From PALSA-612 sp035652235 (lineage in GTDB: Bacteria > Actinomycetota > Thermoleophilia > Gaiellales > Gaiellaceae), in assembly GCA_035652235.1 (NCBI GenBank), contig DASREE010000017.1, positions 127,343-191,342 of the forward strand: a stretch of 64,000 nt of DNA, in the 5' to 3' direction. Every line of letters starts with the position of its first letter. Position 1 is the first letter of the stretch. A program made the position numbers and the translations under genes. The notes beneath the pieces are model-generated. The model was not told where the DNA came from. It did no database searches and was given only the letters and a program-made list of their open reading frames with translations. This document shows, one piece after another, positions 1-7,849 of this stretch.

Positions 1-2
1 AC

Positions 3-308
3 GACAACGACGAGCTGGTCGGGATCGTTACGCGCGCCGACCTCGTTCGCGCCTTCGTGCGCTCCGATGCCGACATCGCGCGCGAGATCCGCGAGGACGT
101 CATCCTGCACACGCTCTGGATCGTCCCCGACGAGCTGACGATCACGGTCGACAACGGGGCCGTCACACTCGGCGGCGAGGTGGAGACGAAGTCCGACGCG
201 GAGCTGCTGCCGGAGTTCGTGCGCCGTGTCCCGGGCGTGATCTCGGTCGACTCGCGGCTGACCTGGCGGGTGGAGGAGAACCGCCCGTCGCGCCGGCGGA
301 AGGCATAG
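3..308 (+). CDS. CBS domain / BON domain protein (3' end only)
   Basis: The gene enters from the left edge, so its N-terminus is missing. The first ~20 residues (DELVGIVTRADLVRAFVR) match the last strand and helix of a CBS domain, the adenosyl-ligand-binding regulatory module. The following ~75 residues (AREIREDV, ITVDNGAVTLGGEV, RRVPGVISV) have the pattern of a BON domain, a small module linked to membrane or ligand binding. CBS-CBS-BON proteins are common stress-associated proteins in actinobacteria; the exact role is unknown. The gene ends at TAG 306-308, 13 bases before the stop of the converging operon on the other strand. The frame is open at the left edge, so no start can be chosen. 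Confidence 0.85.
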   Translation, partial: DNDELVGIVTRADLVRAFVRSDADIAREIREDVILHTLWIVPDELTITVDNGAVTLGGEVETKSDAELLPEFVRRVPGVISVDSRLTWRVEENRPSRRRKA

Positions 309-321
309 AGCGAGCCAGGCG

Positions 322-627
322 TCAGTCGTCTGCTTCGCGGGGCTCCCGCCGGTGAGAGTGCCGGTCGCCCGCGTGCGCGGGGGACGGGGTGGTGCGGGTG
401 CCGCCCGCGCCGGCGCTCGCCGCCGGCACGGGCGGGGAGGCCCCGGTTCGGGACGGCGCAGCCGGGTGCAGCCGGCCGACCGGCTCGAGCCGGCCGACCG
501 GCTCGTCGCGGCCGGTGGCGACGCCGAGGAGGACGAGGTTGACCGCCGCCGCGGCCGCGGCCGCCAGGGCGAGCAGCGCTGCGGCTCGGAGTGCCCCGCG
601 GGGCAGCGCCCGCCGGCTCGGTCTCAT
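322..627 (-). CDS. small predicted membrane-anchored protein, unknown function
   Basis: This 101-residue protein is the last gene of the electron-transfer operon. I chose the ATG at 627 because it overlaps the TGA of the preceding reductase gene as ATGA, the coupling seen throughout the window. It has a basic N-terminus, one Ala/Leu-rich membrane segment at about residues 12-33, then a low-complexity Pro/Ala/Gly/Arg tail. The tail contains a tandem EPVGRL repeat, coded by a near-perfect 18-base duplication near 474-509. It looks like a single-pass protein with a disordered exported or cytoplasmic tail. I do not recognise a family. Reality rests on the ATGA junction and the clear hydrophobic segment rather than on homology. 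Confidence 0.5.
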   Translation of the reverse strand: MRPSRRALPRGALRAAALLALAAAAAAAVNLVLLGVATGRDEPVGRLEPVGRLHPAAPSRTGASPPVPAASAGAGGTRTTPSPAHAGDRHSHRREPREADD

Positions 628-1766
628 GCGGCCGCCAGCTCCCGTCTCAGCCGCGCGGCCTCCCGCGGCCGGTTGGCGACGAGCGCCGCGACCAGCCGGC
701 CGTCGGCGTCGAGGTAGCGGGCGCCGAACGAGTCGGGCGTGCCGTCGAGCTCGACCTGCGTCCACCCCTCGGCGTGCCCGACGTGCTGGAGCCGCAGGCC
801 GAGCTGGTCGGACCAGAAGAAGGGAGGCTCGTCGGAGGGTTGGGAGCGGCCGAGGATCGCGCGCGCGACGGCCTCCCCCTGTGCGGCGGCGCTCGTCCAG
901 TGCTCGACGCGCACCCGCCTTCCCAGGCTCGGACGGAAGGTCGCCGCCGCATCGCCGCAGGCGTAGATGCCGGCGAGCGCCGTGCGGCCGCAGGCGTCGG
1001 TGGGCACCCCGCCCGAGCCAGCCGGGGATCCCTGCGGCGCGACCGGCTCGGCGCCGATCCCGAGCACGGCGACGTCGCAGGCGACCTCGGTGCCGTCCGC
1101 GAGCAGCACGCCGCGCAGGCGGCCCTCGGGGCCGCGCCGGAACCCGGCAAGCCCGGCGCCGAGGCGCAGGTCGATGCCGCGCGCCCGGTAGCGCGCTGCG
1201 AGCAGCGCTCCCACCTCGCGCCCGAGCACGCGCTCGAGCGGCGCGGCCGCAGCCTCGACCACCGTCACCGCCACGCCGAGCGCCTGGGCCGACGTCGCCA
1301 CCTCGCCGCCGACGAAGCCTGCGCCGACGACGGCGAGCCGGCGAGTCGCCCCCAGCTCGTCCCGCAGCGCGCTCGCGTCTGCGAGCGTGCGCAGGAGGTG
1401 CACGCCGGCCGGAAGCCCGGGCAGGGTGCGGGCGCGGGCTCCGGTCGCCAGCACGAGGCTGTCCCAGGGGAGCGTGCGGCCGCCGGCCGTCGTAGCCGTG
1501 CGGGCGCGGGCGTCGATCGTCGTCACCCGCGTGCCGAGGAGGAGCTCGATGCCGTGCTCCTGCCAGTGCCCGTCCGGCCGGAGGGCGAGATCGGCGGGCT
1601 GCTTCGCTCCGGCCAGGAGCTCCTTCGAGAGCGCCGGTCGCTCGTAGGGCGGGTGCGGCTCCTCACCGGCGAGCAGCACCCGGCCGTCGTAGCCCTCGGC
1701 GCGCAGCGTCTCGGCGCAGCGGGTTCCGGCGAGGCCTGCGCCGACGATCAGCACCGTGCCGGTCAT
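624..1766 (-). CDS. FAD-dependent NAD(P)H:ferredoxin reductase
   Basis: A 380-residue flavoprotein of the ferredoxin/rubredoxin reductase family. An N-terminal FAD-binding Rossmann motif (VGAGLAGTRCAETL) begins within the first ten residues. It is followed by an ATGAR motif, a second dinucleotide fold (VVGAGFVGGEVA, for NADH) near residue 130, and the FAD-contacting YACGDAA motif near residue 265. Known family role: electron transfer from NAD(P)H to a small ferredoxin. The start at 1766 overlaps the ferredoxin stop as ATGA, so the two are translationally coupled and very likely partners. The in-frame upstream start at 1814 would run into the ferredoxin gene and adds a non-homologous leader, so it was not used. 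The ferredoxin beside it suggests feeding a monooxygenase or the membrane protein upstream; that is inference. Confidence 0.93.
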   Translation of the reverse strand: MTGTVLIVGAGLAGTRCAETLRAEGYDGRVLLAGEEPHPPYERPALSKELLAGAKQPADLALRPDGHWQEHGIELLLGTRVTTIDARARTATTAGGRTLPWDSLVLATGARARTLPGLPAGVHLLRTLADASALRDELGATRRLAVVGAGFVGGEVATSAQALGVAVTVVEAAAAPLERVLGREVGALLAARYRARGIDLRLGAGLAGFRRGPEGRLRGVLLADGTEVACDVAVLGIGAEPVAPQGSPAGSGGVPTDACGRTALAGIYACGDAAATFRPSLGRRVRVEHWTSAAAQGEAVARAILGRSQPSDEPPFFWSDQLGLRLQHVGHAEGWTQVELDGTPDSFGARYLDADGRLVAALVANRPREAARLRRELAAA

Positions 1767-1969
1767 GCTGCATCCTGCCGGATGGCGCTGACCACGATCG
1801 CGCCCATCGGGCACGCGTCGGCGGCGGCGAGCACGCGCGGGTCGGAGCTCGTCGCAACAGCCACGGCGGTGCCGTTCTCGAGGCGGAAGGCGTCTGAGGC
1901 CTCGTCGACGCAGGCGCCGAAGCCGGAGCAGAGGGAGCGGTCGATCTCGATGCGGTAGAGCGGGGTCAT
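1763..1969 (-). CDS. ferredoxin, single [3Fe-4S]-type cluster
   Basis: A 68-residue ferredoxin with one cluster motif, C14-SGFGA-C20 and a distal C-P near residue 53. The second cysteine of the usual CxxCxxC is replaced by Gly-Phe, which is the signature of [3Fe-4S] ferredoxins that serve P450s and related oxygenases. It sits between the ferric-reductase-like membrane protein (stop overlapping as ATGA at 1966-1969) and the FAD reductase (ATGA at 1763-1766), so all three are translationally coupled. A strong Shine-Dalgarno (AAGGAGG, plus-strand 1975-1981) lies just upstream of the ATG. It most likely carries electrons from the downstream reductase. No P450 lies in the window, so the final acceptor is unknown. 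Confidence 0.95.
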   Translation of the reverse strand: MTPLYRIEIDRSLCSGFGACVDEASDAFRLENGTAVAVATSSDPRVLAAADACPMGAIVVSAIRQDAA

Positions 1970-2514
1970 GCTGGCCTCCTTCGTTCGAGGGTGGGTGGCG
2001 CGAGCGCGCGCCAGGCGGCGGCGGCGACGACGGATCCGAGGGCCGCCAGGTAGAGGGAGAACGCCCAGGGCCTGCTCGTGTCGGTGCCGGCGGCGAGTCC
2101 GTGCACCGTCGCGGCCGCGAAGATCGCGTACGCCGCCCAGTGCAGCCGCCGCCAGCTGCGGACGCCGATCCGTGTGCGCAGCGAGAAGGAGGCGTACACG
2201 GCGAGCATGAGCTCCGCGGCGATGACGCCGGCGGCGACGGCGGCCGGCCGGTAGCCGGCGGCGCCCGGCAGCACGAGCGCGAGCGGGGTCAGGCGCACGG
2301 TGCTGTCGAGCAGGAGCGCGGCCCCGTGCACCGCGACTGCGGCGAGGCCGAGCAGGGCGAGGAAGCGGTGCGTGTCGGTGACCGCGGCCGGACGCAGGGA
2401 GCGAAACGGCCGCGACTTGAGCACAAGCCCGGCGAGCACGGACGCGGTGAGGAGCGTATAGGCGGTGAGGCCGGACGCACGGGCGATGAGCCAGAAGGTC
2501 GGGTCCGCCTTCAC
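1966..2514 (-). CDS. ferric-reductase-like heme membrane protein
   Basis: A 182-residue integral membrane protein with five to six hydrophobic segments. Histidines recur in the membrane segments: DTHRF and VHG in one pair of helices, LHW and TVHG in a later pair. This fits the two-heme b arrangement of the ferric reductase / MsrQ / YedZ-like superfamily. The GTG start at 2514 overlaps the ApbE stop as GTGA. Family members pass electrons across the membrane. The ApbE gene directly before it and the ferredoxin/reductase pair after it support a trans-membrane electron path. It lacks the cytoplasmic FAD/NADPH domain of full ferric reductases, so a separate reductase, plausibly the FAD protein of this operon, would have to feed it. 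Confidence 0.8.
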   Translation of the reverse strand: MKADPTFWLIARASGLTAYTLLTASVLAGLVLKSRPFRSLRPAAVTDTHRFLALLGLAAVAVHGAALLLDSTVRLTPLALVLPGAAGYRPAAVAAGVIAAELMLAVYASFSLRTRIGVRSWRRLHWAAYAIFAAATVHGLAAGTDTSRPWAFSLYLAALGSVVAAAAWRALAPPTLERRRPA

Positions 2515-3377
2515 TGCAGCCCCCCGGCGGTCAGCACGCGGCCGTCGGCGGTGACGAGCAGGCAGGCAGCCCCGAGCTCGTCGGCCTCCGTGAGCGCTCG
2601 CTCCTCGCCGGCGAGGAAGAGCGCCTTGGCGAGCACCTCCGCCTCGACGGCGCAGCCCGCCACCACCGTCACCTGCACGAGGTCGCTCTCCGCCGGCCAG
2701 CCCGTGCGGGGGTCGATCAGGTGGTGCTGCTCGCCGCCGCCCCGGGTCGTCCAGCGGCGCCGGTCGGTGCCCGAGGTGGCGATCGCGCCGCGCGTCAGCT
2801 CGAGCGTCAGCGTGCCTTGCGGGGTCTCGACGCCGACCGGCCAGGGGCCGCCGCGGACGGCGAGGTCGCCGCCCGCGTTGACCAGGCAGGGGCCCGCGGC
2901 GGCGAGCAGCTCGCAGGCCCGGTCGACGGCGTAACCCTTGCCGATCCCGCCGAGGTCGAGGCGGACGCCCTCGCCGAGCTCGATCTCGCCTGTGCGCGCG
3001 TCGACGCACACGCGCCCGCCGCACGCCGCCGGCGCCCGCGCGGCCGTAGAGGCGCCGTTCGCGAGGAGCTCGAAGGAGCGATCGTAGCCCGCGGCGACGA
3101 GCGCGTCGTGCACCGTCGGGTCGAAGCGACCGCCGGTGCGCGCGCGGGCGGCGAGCGCGAGCTGCGTCACCCGGACGAGGTCGCGCCCGGCGCGGAGCGC
3201 GCCGAAGCGGTTGAGCGCCGAGAGCTCGGAGTCCGGCCGGAAGCGGGAGAGGGCCGCCTCCAGGCGCTCGAGCTCCGCGCGCGCCCGGGCGAGGGCGCGG
3301 TCGCTCTCGGCGCTCGGGAAGGCGTCGAGGAGGAGCTCGACGTCGGTTCCCATCGCCCGGAACGCGACTCGCTCCAT
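2511..3377 (-). CDS. apbE: FAD:protein FMN transferase (ApbE family)
   Basis: A 288-residue ApbE-family protein of normal length. Diagnostic stretches are the N-terminal AMGTDVELLL strand, a helix ending in SRFRPDSELSALN, the flavin/metal-binding DLGGIGKGYAVDRA near residue 145, VNAGGDLAVRG, and a TSGTD motif in the C-terminal half. Known function: Mg-dependent attachment of FMN from FAD onto a Thr/Ser of target proteins of extracytoplasmic electron-transfer systems. No obvious lipobox is visible, so export is uncertain. The start directly abuts the previous gene's stop (3378), and the stop overlaps the ferric-reductase-like gene. No FMN-binding-domain target is evident in the operon; the substrate may be coded elsewhere or be one of the small proteins upstream. 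Confidence 0.93.
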   Translation of the reverse strand: MERVAFRAMGTDVELLLDAFPSAESDRALARARAELERLEAALSRFRPDSELSALNRFGALRAGRDLVRVTQLALAARARTGGRFDPTVHDALVAAGYDRSFELLANGASTAARAPAACGGRVCVDARTGEIELGEGVRLDLGGIGKGYAVDRACELLAAAGPCLVNAGGDLAVRGGPWPVGVETPQGTLTLELTRGAIATSGTDRRRWTTRGGGEQHHLIDPRTGWPAESDLVQVTVVAGCAVEAEVLAKALFLAGEERALTEADELGAACLLVTADGRVLTAGGLQ

Positions 3378-3740
3378 CTACGACGACCTCGTGATCGTGA
3401 GCGGGGGCAGCGTGACGATGCGAACGCTCGGGCTCGCCGCCGGGGCGAGAGCCGCGGCCGCCGCCGCCGCCCGGGCGGCGGCGGCGCGGGAGCGCTGCCT
3501 GGCGAGCGCCCGCCGGTAGGCGGCGTAGCGCCGGCGGTAGTCCGCGTAGCGGCGGGCGACGACGCGGCGGACGAGTCGTGCCTCGTACCGCAGGCGCTGC
3601 TCGCGCCGGGCGAGCGCCGCGAGCCTCGGGTCGGCCGCCTTCGCCGGGCTCCACGGCTGGGCGGCGACGACCGCCCAGAGGACGAAGAAGGCGAGAAGCG
3701 AGGCGGCGAGCGCGCACAGCCGGCCGGCGTGGCTAGTCAT
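3378..3740 (-). CDS. small secreted or membrane-anchored Arg/Ala-rich protein
   Basis: A 120-residue protein starting at ATG 3740, which overlaps the preceding stop (TAG 3733-3735) by eight bases. An N-terminal hydrophobic segment (about residues 6-27, LCALAASLLAFFVLWAVVA) looks like a signal anchor or signal peptide. Next comes a long positively charged helix rich in Arg, Tyr and Ala (RRYADYRRRYAAYRRAL), probably coiled, then a Thr/Ser-rich tail. I do not recognise the family. Being second in an operon with apbE, it may be an exported partner of that redox chain. It does not contain the SGAT-type flavinylation motif expected of an ApbE target. Confidence 0.65.
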   Translation of the reverse strand: MTSHAGRLCALAASLLAFFVLWAVVAAQPWSPAKAADPRLAALARREQRLRYEARLVRRVVARRYADYRRRYAAYRRALARQRSRAAAARAAAAAAALAPAASPSVRIVTLPPLTITRSS

Positions 3741-4107
3741 CGGCGCCCTCTCCGCGCTCGCGCTCGCCACCGTCCTCGTGCTCGCTCGAGCGGCGCGCGT
3801 GGACGACGATCGGCGCCGGACGGACGTAGACGACGCGCTGCGTCCGTGCGGACGGCGTCGCCGGTGAGCGCACGGCCGGGACGGCGCTCGCCGGCGGCAG
3901 CTTCGGCACCGGCGGCGGCGTCTTGCGCAGCTCCGCTCGGAGCGACGCCTCGAAGCGGTCGAGCTCGGCCGTTCGCTGTGCGACAGCGGCGCTCGACGCG
4001 CCGGCGCGCGCCTGCCCGAGCCGGATCGTCTCCGTGAGCGCAACCGTGCCGGCGATCGCGGCGAGCGCGAGCGAGAGGGCGACGACGGCGACGTGCGTGC
4101 GGGGCAT
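3733..4107 (-). CDS. small membrane-anchored protein, first gene of the redox operon
   Basis: A 124-residue protein. I chose ATG 4107 because a strong purine-rich ribosome-binding site (GAGGAGGAG) lies 3-11 bases upstream; the in-frame GTG at 4137 overlaps a likely -10 box and was rejected. Residues 4-26 form a hydrophobic signal anchor. A short helix, a Pro/Ala-rich linker (TPPPVPKLPPAS) and an acidic/basic tail ending in EGADD follow. No family is recognised. It begins the redox operon and is followed, with an 8-base overlap, by a second single-pass protein of similar architecture, so the two could act as an exported pair. That is inference. Confidence 0.6.
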   Translation of the reverse strand: MPRTHVAVVALSLALAAIAGTVALTETIRLGQARAGASSAAVAQRTAELDRFEASLRAELRKTPPPVPKLPPASAVPAVRSPATPSARTQRVVYVRPAPIVVHARRSSEHEDGGERERGEGADD

Positions 4108-4135
4108 CTGCTCCTCCTCGGGACGTGGCGAGGTC

Positions 4136-4141
4136 ACGGTA
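4136..4141 (-). promoter_or_regulatory. possible -10 box (TACCGT) of the redox operon
   Basis: Read on the minus strand, TACCGT lies 28 bases before the chosen ATG at 4107 and fits the TANNNT pattern of other promoters in the window. The untranslated leader would include the GAGGAGGAG ribosome-binding site. No convincing -35 element was seen. The 158 bases between the two operons hold nothing else I recognise. Confidence 0.3.
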
Positions 4142-4266
4142 GGGGCGGCCGGGTTAAGGCCGGGCGAGGCGACGGTTAGGGTTCGCCGCCACCGCGTGCG
4201 GCAGGTCGAGCCGGGTGGCCGAGCCGGCCGTCGCCGATCGCGAACCGCGCGCGTCTGCAGACGGGG

Positions 4267-5091
4267 CTACGGGTCGTCCGAGGGCCGGGCTCGGAAGCCG
4301 TAGCGCAGAAACAGGTGGGCGCCGTGGCGGCGGACGTCGACGAGGCGCGCCTGCGCCCCGCGGCGGGGCAGCAGCTCCCTTCCCTCGACGAGCCCGAGGC
4401 GGAGCGTTTGCCCGGAGCGACCGGCGAGAACGGGCGACAGGGTGAGGAAGAGCTCGTCGACGAGGCCGGCGTGGACGAGCGCGCCGAAGACGTGCGGGCC
4501 GGCCTCGGAGAGGATGCGCGCATGGCCGCGGCCGCGGAGGAGCTCGACGGCCCGCGCCGCGTCGGCGCTCGCGCCCTCGCCGAGCGCGACCACCTCCGCC
4601 GGGAACGGGCCGTGCCGCTCGAGCCGCTCCGCACCGTGCGCGGTCGTGAGCACGAGCGCGTCCGGGCCGAGGGCGGGATGGGTAGGGTCGACGGAGCCGC
4701 TCCCCGTCAGCACCGCCACCACCGGGAGGGGGCGGAGCCCGAGCCGCCGGCGCAGCTCCGCGAACGCCTCCGCAGCCGCCGGGAACGCCTGCTCGGCCGT
4801 CCACAGCGAGCGCGGCGAGGCGTTGAGCGTGCCGGAGCCGACCACGACCGCGTCCGCGCACGCCCGCAGGAGGCCCATGACGAAGCGGTCGGCCTCGCTC
4901 GAGCCGCTGATCAGCCGGTTCGACCGTGGCTGCGAGCGGATGGCGACGACGCCGTCGAGGCTGGCGACGAAGTTGGCGTACAGGAGCGGCGCCCCGAGCC
5001 CGAGCGGACCGCCGTAGAGCAGCTCCAGCTCGCCCGGCAGGTCGAGCGCGGGACCGCTCCGGTCCGGCCACAGCTGCTCGATCGGCCTCAC
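4267..5091 (-). CDS. RibD C-terminal / dihydrofolate-reductase-like reductase
   Basis: A 274-residue protein that belongs to the RibD_C reductase fold. It shows the opening strand YANFVASLDGVVA, a substrate loop with RSNRLISGSSEADRF, the NADPH-binding VVGSGTL, and the C-terminal ILSEAGPHVFGALVHAGLVDELFLTLSPVLAG. Known members reduce the ribosyl group of riboflavin precursors, and relatives substitute for dihydrofolate reductase. The GTG start at 5091 overlaps the FolE stop as GTGA, so it is coupled to GTP cyclohydrolase I. That suggests pteridine rather than riboflavin chemistry, since riboflavin synthesis would use RibA. It lacks the RibD deaminase domain. Which pterin it reduces cannot be told from the sequence. 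Confidence 0.88.
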   Translation of the reverse strand: MRPIEQLWPDRSGPALDLPGELELLYGGPLGLGAPLLYANFVASLDGVVAIRSQPRSNRLISGSSEADRFVMGLLRACADAVVVGSGTLNASPRSLWTAEQAFPAAAEAFAELRRRLGLRPLPVVAVLTGSGSVDPTHPALGPDALVLTTAHGAERLERHGPFPAEVVALGEGASADAARAVELLRGRGHARILSEAGPHVFGALVHAGLVDELFLTLSPVLAGRSGQTLRLGLVEGRELLPRRGAQARLVDVRRHGAHLFLRYGFRARPSDDP

Positions 5092-5804
5092 GCCGGCCGG
5101 CGGGCGGCGAGCCCCTGCAGGAAGTCGCTGCGCAGGTCGGGCGCCTCCGTGTAGATCCCCCGCCAGAAGGTCGTCACCGTGCGCGAGTTCTCCTCGCGCA
5201 CGCCGCGCATCTGCGTGCACAGGTGCGCCGCCTCCAGGTGGACGGCGACTCCGTGCGGGTCGATCAGCTCGACGAGCGTGTCCGCGATCTGCTCGCCCAG
5301 CCGCTCCTGCACCGTGAACCGGCGCGCGTAGACCTGGACGAGGCGGGTCAGCTTGGAGATGCCGATGATCTCCTCCCCCGCGACGTAGCCGACGTGTGCC
5401 GTGCCGAAGAACGGCAGCGCGTGGTGCTCGCACAGCGCGTGGAAGGCGATCGGCCCCTCGACGATCTGGCCGATGAGCGTGTCCGGACCGCCGGAGCTCT
5501 CGGCGGGGAAGACGGTGAGGAGCTTCGGGTCGCCCTCGTAGCCGGCGGTCGCGTCGTAGAGGGCACGCAGGAACCGCTCCGGCGTGTCACGCGTCCCAGG
5601 CGTGTCGAGGTCCATCCCGAGCGCGGCGAAGATCTCCGCGACGTACGACTCGAAGCGCCGCCAGTCGTCCGCTCCGATCGCCCGAACGGCCGTGTCGATC
5701 CCTGGAACAGACTGGTGCAAGGGATACGGGTGGGGGCCGCGGAGCTCGATCACGTTCTCGGACTGCGGCTGTGACTCCGCCGCCAGGTCGGACTCTCCGT
5801 GCAC
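5088..5804 (-). CDS. folE: GTP cyclohydrolase I
   Basis: A 238-residue enzyme converting GTP to 7,8-dihydroneopterin triphosphate, the first step of folate/pterin synthesis. Zinc ligands are visible in CEHHALPFFGTAHVGY and in the later LCTQMRGV segment; SKLTRLVQVYARRFTVQERL is the conserved core helix. An N-terminal extension of ~35 residues precedes the domain. The start is GTG 5804, with a perfect AAGGAGG Shine-Dalgarno embedded in the final Arg codons of the upstream phosphatidyltransferase gene (its TAG is at 5808-5810). The stop overlaps the RibD-type reductase. Its place behind a phospholipid-type synthase and a redox flavoprotein is unusual for a folate gene. Confidence 0.97.
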   Translation of the reverse strand: MHGESDLAAESQPQSENVIELRGPHPYPLHQSVPGIDTAVRAIGADDWRRFESYVAEIFAALGMDLDTPGTRDTPERFLRALYDATAGYEGDPKLLTVFPAESSGGPDTLIGQIVEGPIAFHALCEHHALPFFGTAHVGYVAGEEIIGISKLTRLVQVYARRFTVQERLGEQIADTLVELIDPHGVAVHLEAAHLCTQMRGVREENSRTVTTFWRGIYTEAPDLRSDFLQGLAARRPA

Positions 5805-5807
5805 CTG

Positions 5808-6641
5808 CTACCTCCTTGTCGTGGACGACCGCCGGGCGAGGAGCTCCCGGCGGAGGAAGAGCGGAACGAGCGCGAGCGCGCAGGCGAAGACGAACCAGCA
5901 GTAGCCTGTCGGCTCGCCGAGCGCGAGGAAGAGGCCGAGCGCGGCGAGCTGAGTCGAGAGGCCCGTGTTCGCGAGGACGGCGATCGTCGCCCGGTCGTGG
6001 TAGGCGAGACGGGCGGCCCCGTCGGCCGCGAGGGGCGCGAGGCGCCACTCGACCACGCGCTCGACGAGCCGGTCCTGCGGCGCGTACACGAGCGCGTACA
6101 GGCGCTCGCAGAGCGCCGTCGCCCGCCCCTCGCCGTGCGGCATCGCTTCGCGCACGTCGCCGCGGCTCGCGCGGTACAGGCGCTCGAGGTTGAAGTCGAC
6201 GCTGAGCACGAACGTGAGAACGACGAAGGCGCCCGCGGCCAGCCCGGGCCGCCCGGTGCGGTAGCCGATCGCTGCGAGCAGCGCCGCGTCGACGATCAGG
6301 TCGGACTCGGAGTCGAGGTAGCGGCCGAGGACGCTGACGCGCCCGGAGAGCCGTGCGAGCTGCCCGTCGGCGTTGTCGAGCACCGTCTTTAGCTGCAGGA
6401 GGAGCGCCGCGAGGACGAGCTGCCCGCGCCCGATCTCCACGGCTGTGGCGACGCCGGCTGCGGCGCTCGCCGCGACGACGGCGGGGGGCGGGACGCGCAG
6501 CGGCAGGAGCGCGAGCACGAGCGGGTGCGCAAGCGGCCGGAACACGTGCTCGCACAGGAGCTCGCGAACGGGCCGCTGCTTGCGCGAGCGCGCGAGGAGG
6601 CCGGCGGCGGCGGCAGGCGTGGGGGCGGCGTCGAGGCTCAC
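5808..6641 (-). CDS. CDP-alcohol phosphatidyltransferase family protein
   Basis: A 277-residue integral membrane enzyme with the complete family signature DG-x2-AR-x8-G-x3-D-x3-D, seen as DGQLAR, G, then YLDSESD near residues 90-113. The family transfers a phosphoalcohol from CDP-activated substrates. Several hydrophobic helices follow, and the C-terminus is basic. The GTG at 6641 is taken as start because the reductase ends at 6665 and no other start fits between them. The length is greater than PgsA, and an ~35-residue N-terminal extension precedes the first membrane helix. The lipid or polyol substrate cannot be deduced. It lies between a FAD reductase and folE in one operon. Confidence 0.9.
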   Translation of the reverse strand: MSLDAAPTPAAAAGLLARSRKQRPVRELLCEHVFRPLAHPLVLALLPLRVPPPAVVAASAAAGVATAVEIGRGQLVLAALLLQLKTVLDNADGQLARLSGRVSVLGRYLDSESDLIVDAALLAAIGYRTGRPGLAAGAFVVLTFVLSVDFNLERLYRASRGDVREAMPHGEGRATALCERLYALVYAPQDRLVERVVEWRLAPLAADGAARLAYHDRATIAVLANTGLSTQLAALGLFLALGEPTGYCWFVFACALALVPLFLRRELLARRSSTTRR

Positions 6642-6664
6642 CGGCGCAGAAGCTGCGTCGTCCG

Positions 6665-7849
6665 CTAGGAGGCGATGCGCTCGGCCTCGTCGAACGCCGG
6701 TCCGGAGCGGACGAGCTCGGTGGCGGCGTCGAGGCGGTCCCAGACGTTCCAGAGCAGCACGCCGCGGATCCGCCGCCCCTCGCCGAGGTAGTAGACGACG
6801 CCCTTGCGGTTCGGCTCCTGCCAGTCGGCGACCGTCTCGCGGCGGGCGTCCACCTCTCCCACCGCCTCGTAGCCGAGGTCGAACAGGTCGGAGTAGAAGA
6901 ACGGGAGGTGATCGTAGGGCGCGTTCGCACCGGCCATGTTCGCCCCCACCGCCCTGCCGTGGCTGTTCGCGTGGTCCTCGTGCTCGACCCGTGCCGCCGT
7001 GCCGAGCGCGAGCAGGGGGAAGCGCGCCGCGTCGCCGGCGGCGAACACGTCCTCGCGTCCGCCGGCGCGGCCGAGCTCGTCGACGACGATGCCGTTGTCG
7101 ACGTCGAGCCCCGCCGCGGCCGCCAGCTCGACCCGCGGCTCGATGCCGATGCCGGCGACGATCGCGTCCGCCTCGAGCGTGCGGCCGCCCTCGAGCGAGA
7201 CGCGCACGCCGGCGCCCGCCCGCTCGATGCCGGTCACCCCCGTCGACGGGATCACCTCGACCCCCTGCGAGCGGTAGTAGTCGGTCACGAACGACGCCAG
7301 CTCGGCGGGAAAGACCCGGGAGGAGATGCCCGCGTCGGCGAAGACCATGGTCACCTCGCAGCCGTTCGTGCGCAGCGCCGCCGCGATCTCGGAGCCGATG
7401 AAGCCGCCTCCGACGACGACGAAGTGGCCGCCTCCCTCCGCGCGGGCGCGCAGCCGGCGGTAGTCGTCCAGCGTGCGGAAGTAGACGACAGCGTCGCCGC
7501 CGACAGGGAGCCGCCGCGGGCGCCCGCCGGTCGCGAGCAGCAGCCGCTCGTAGCGGTAGGTGTCGCCGGCGTCGTCCGTCGCCGTCCGCGCCGCCAGGTC
7601 GACGGACACGACCGTGCGACCGAGGTGCAGGTCGACCCCGAGGGCGTCCGTCCCGCGCCAGATCTTCGCCTCGTCGCCGCCCTTCCACAGGCCCTTCGTG
7701 AGTGGCGGGCGGCTGTACGGCGGGTACGCCTCGTCCGTGACGAGGCCGATCGTCCCGTCGGCGTCGTGCTCGCGGATCCCCTTGCAGGCGGCGTCTGCGG
7801 TCAGGCCGCCGCCGACGATCAGGTAGCGGTAGTCGGGCACCGATTTCAC
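6665..7849 (-). CDS. FAD-dependent oxidoreductase (ferredoxin-reductase-like)
   Basis: A 394-residue flavoprotein with an FAD motif VGGGLTADAACKGI at residues ~12-25, a LLATGGRPR motif, an NADH-binding VVGGGFIGSEIAAAL near residue 145, and the FAD-contacting VFAAGDAA near residue 275. The C-terminal dimerisation domain is present. It is a distant paralogue of the reductase at 624-1766. The GTG start overlaps the stop of the preceding regulator as GTGA (7846-7849), so the flavoprotein is coupled to a Cys-rich transcription factor. There is no ferredoxin gene next to it, so its acceptor is unknown. Pyridine nucleotide specificity was not judged. Confidence 0.92.
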   Translation of the reverse strand: MKSVPDYRYLIVGGGLTADAACKGIREHDADGTIGLVTDEAYPPYSRPPLTKGLWKGGDEAKIWRGTDALGVDLHLGRTVVSVDLAARTATDDAGDTYRYERLLLATGGRPRRLPVGGDAVVYFRTLDDYRRLRARAEGGGHFVVVGGGFIGSEIAAALRTNGCEVTMVFADAGISSRVFPAELASFVTDYYRSQGVEVIPSTGVTGIERAGAGVRVSLEGGRTLEADAIVAGIGIEPRVELAAAAGLDVDNGIVVDELGRAGGREDVFAAGDAARFPLLALGTAARVEHEDHANSHGRAVGANMAGANAPYDHLPFFYSDLFDLGYEAVGEVDARRETVADWQEPNRKGVVYYLGEGRRIRGVLLWNVWDRLDAATELVRSGPAFDEAERIAS

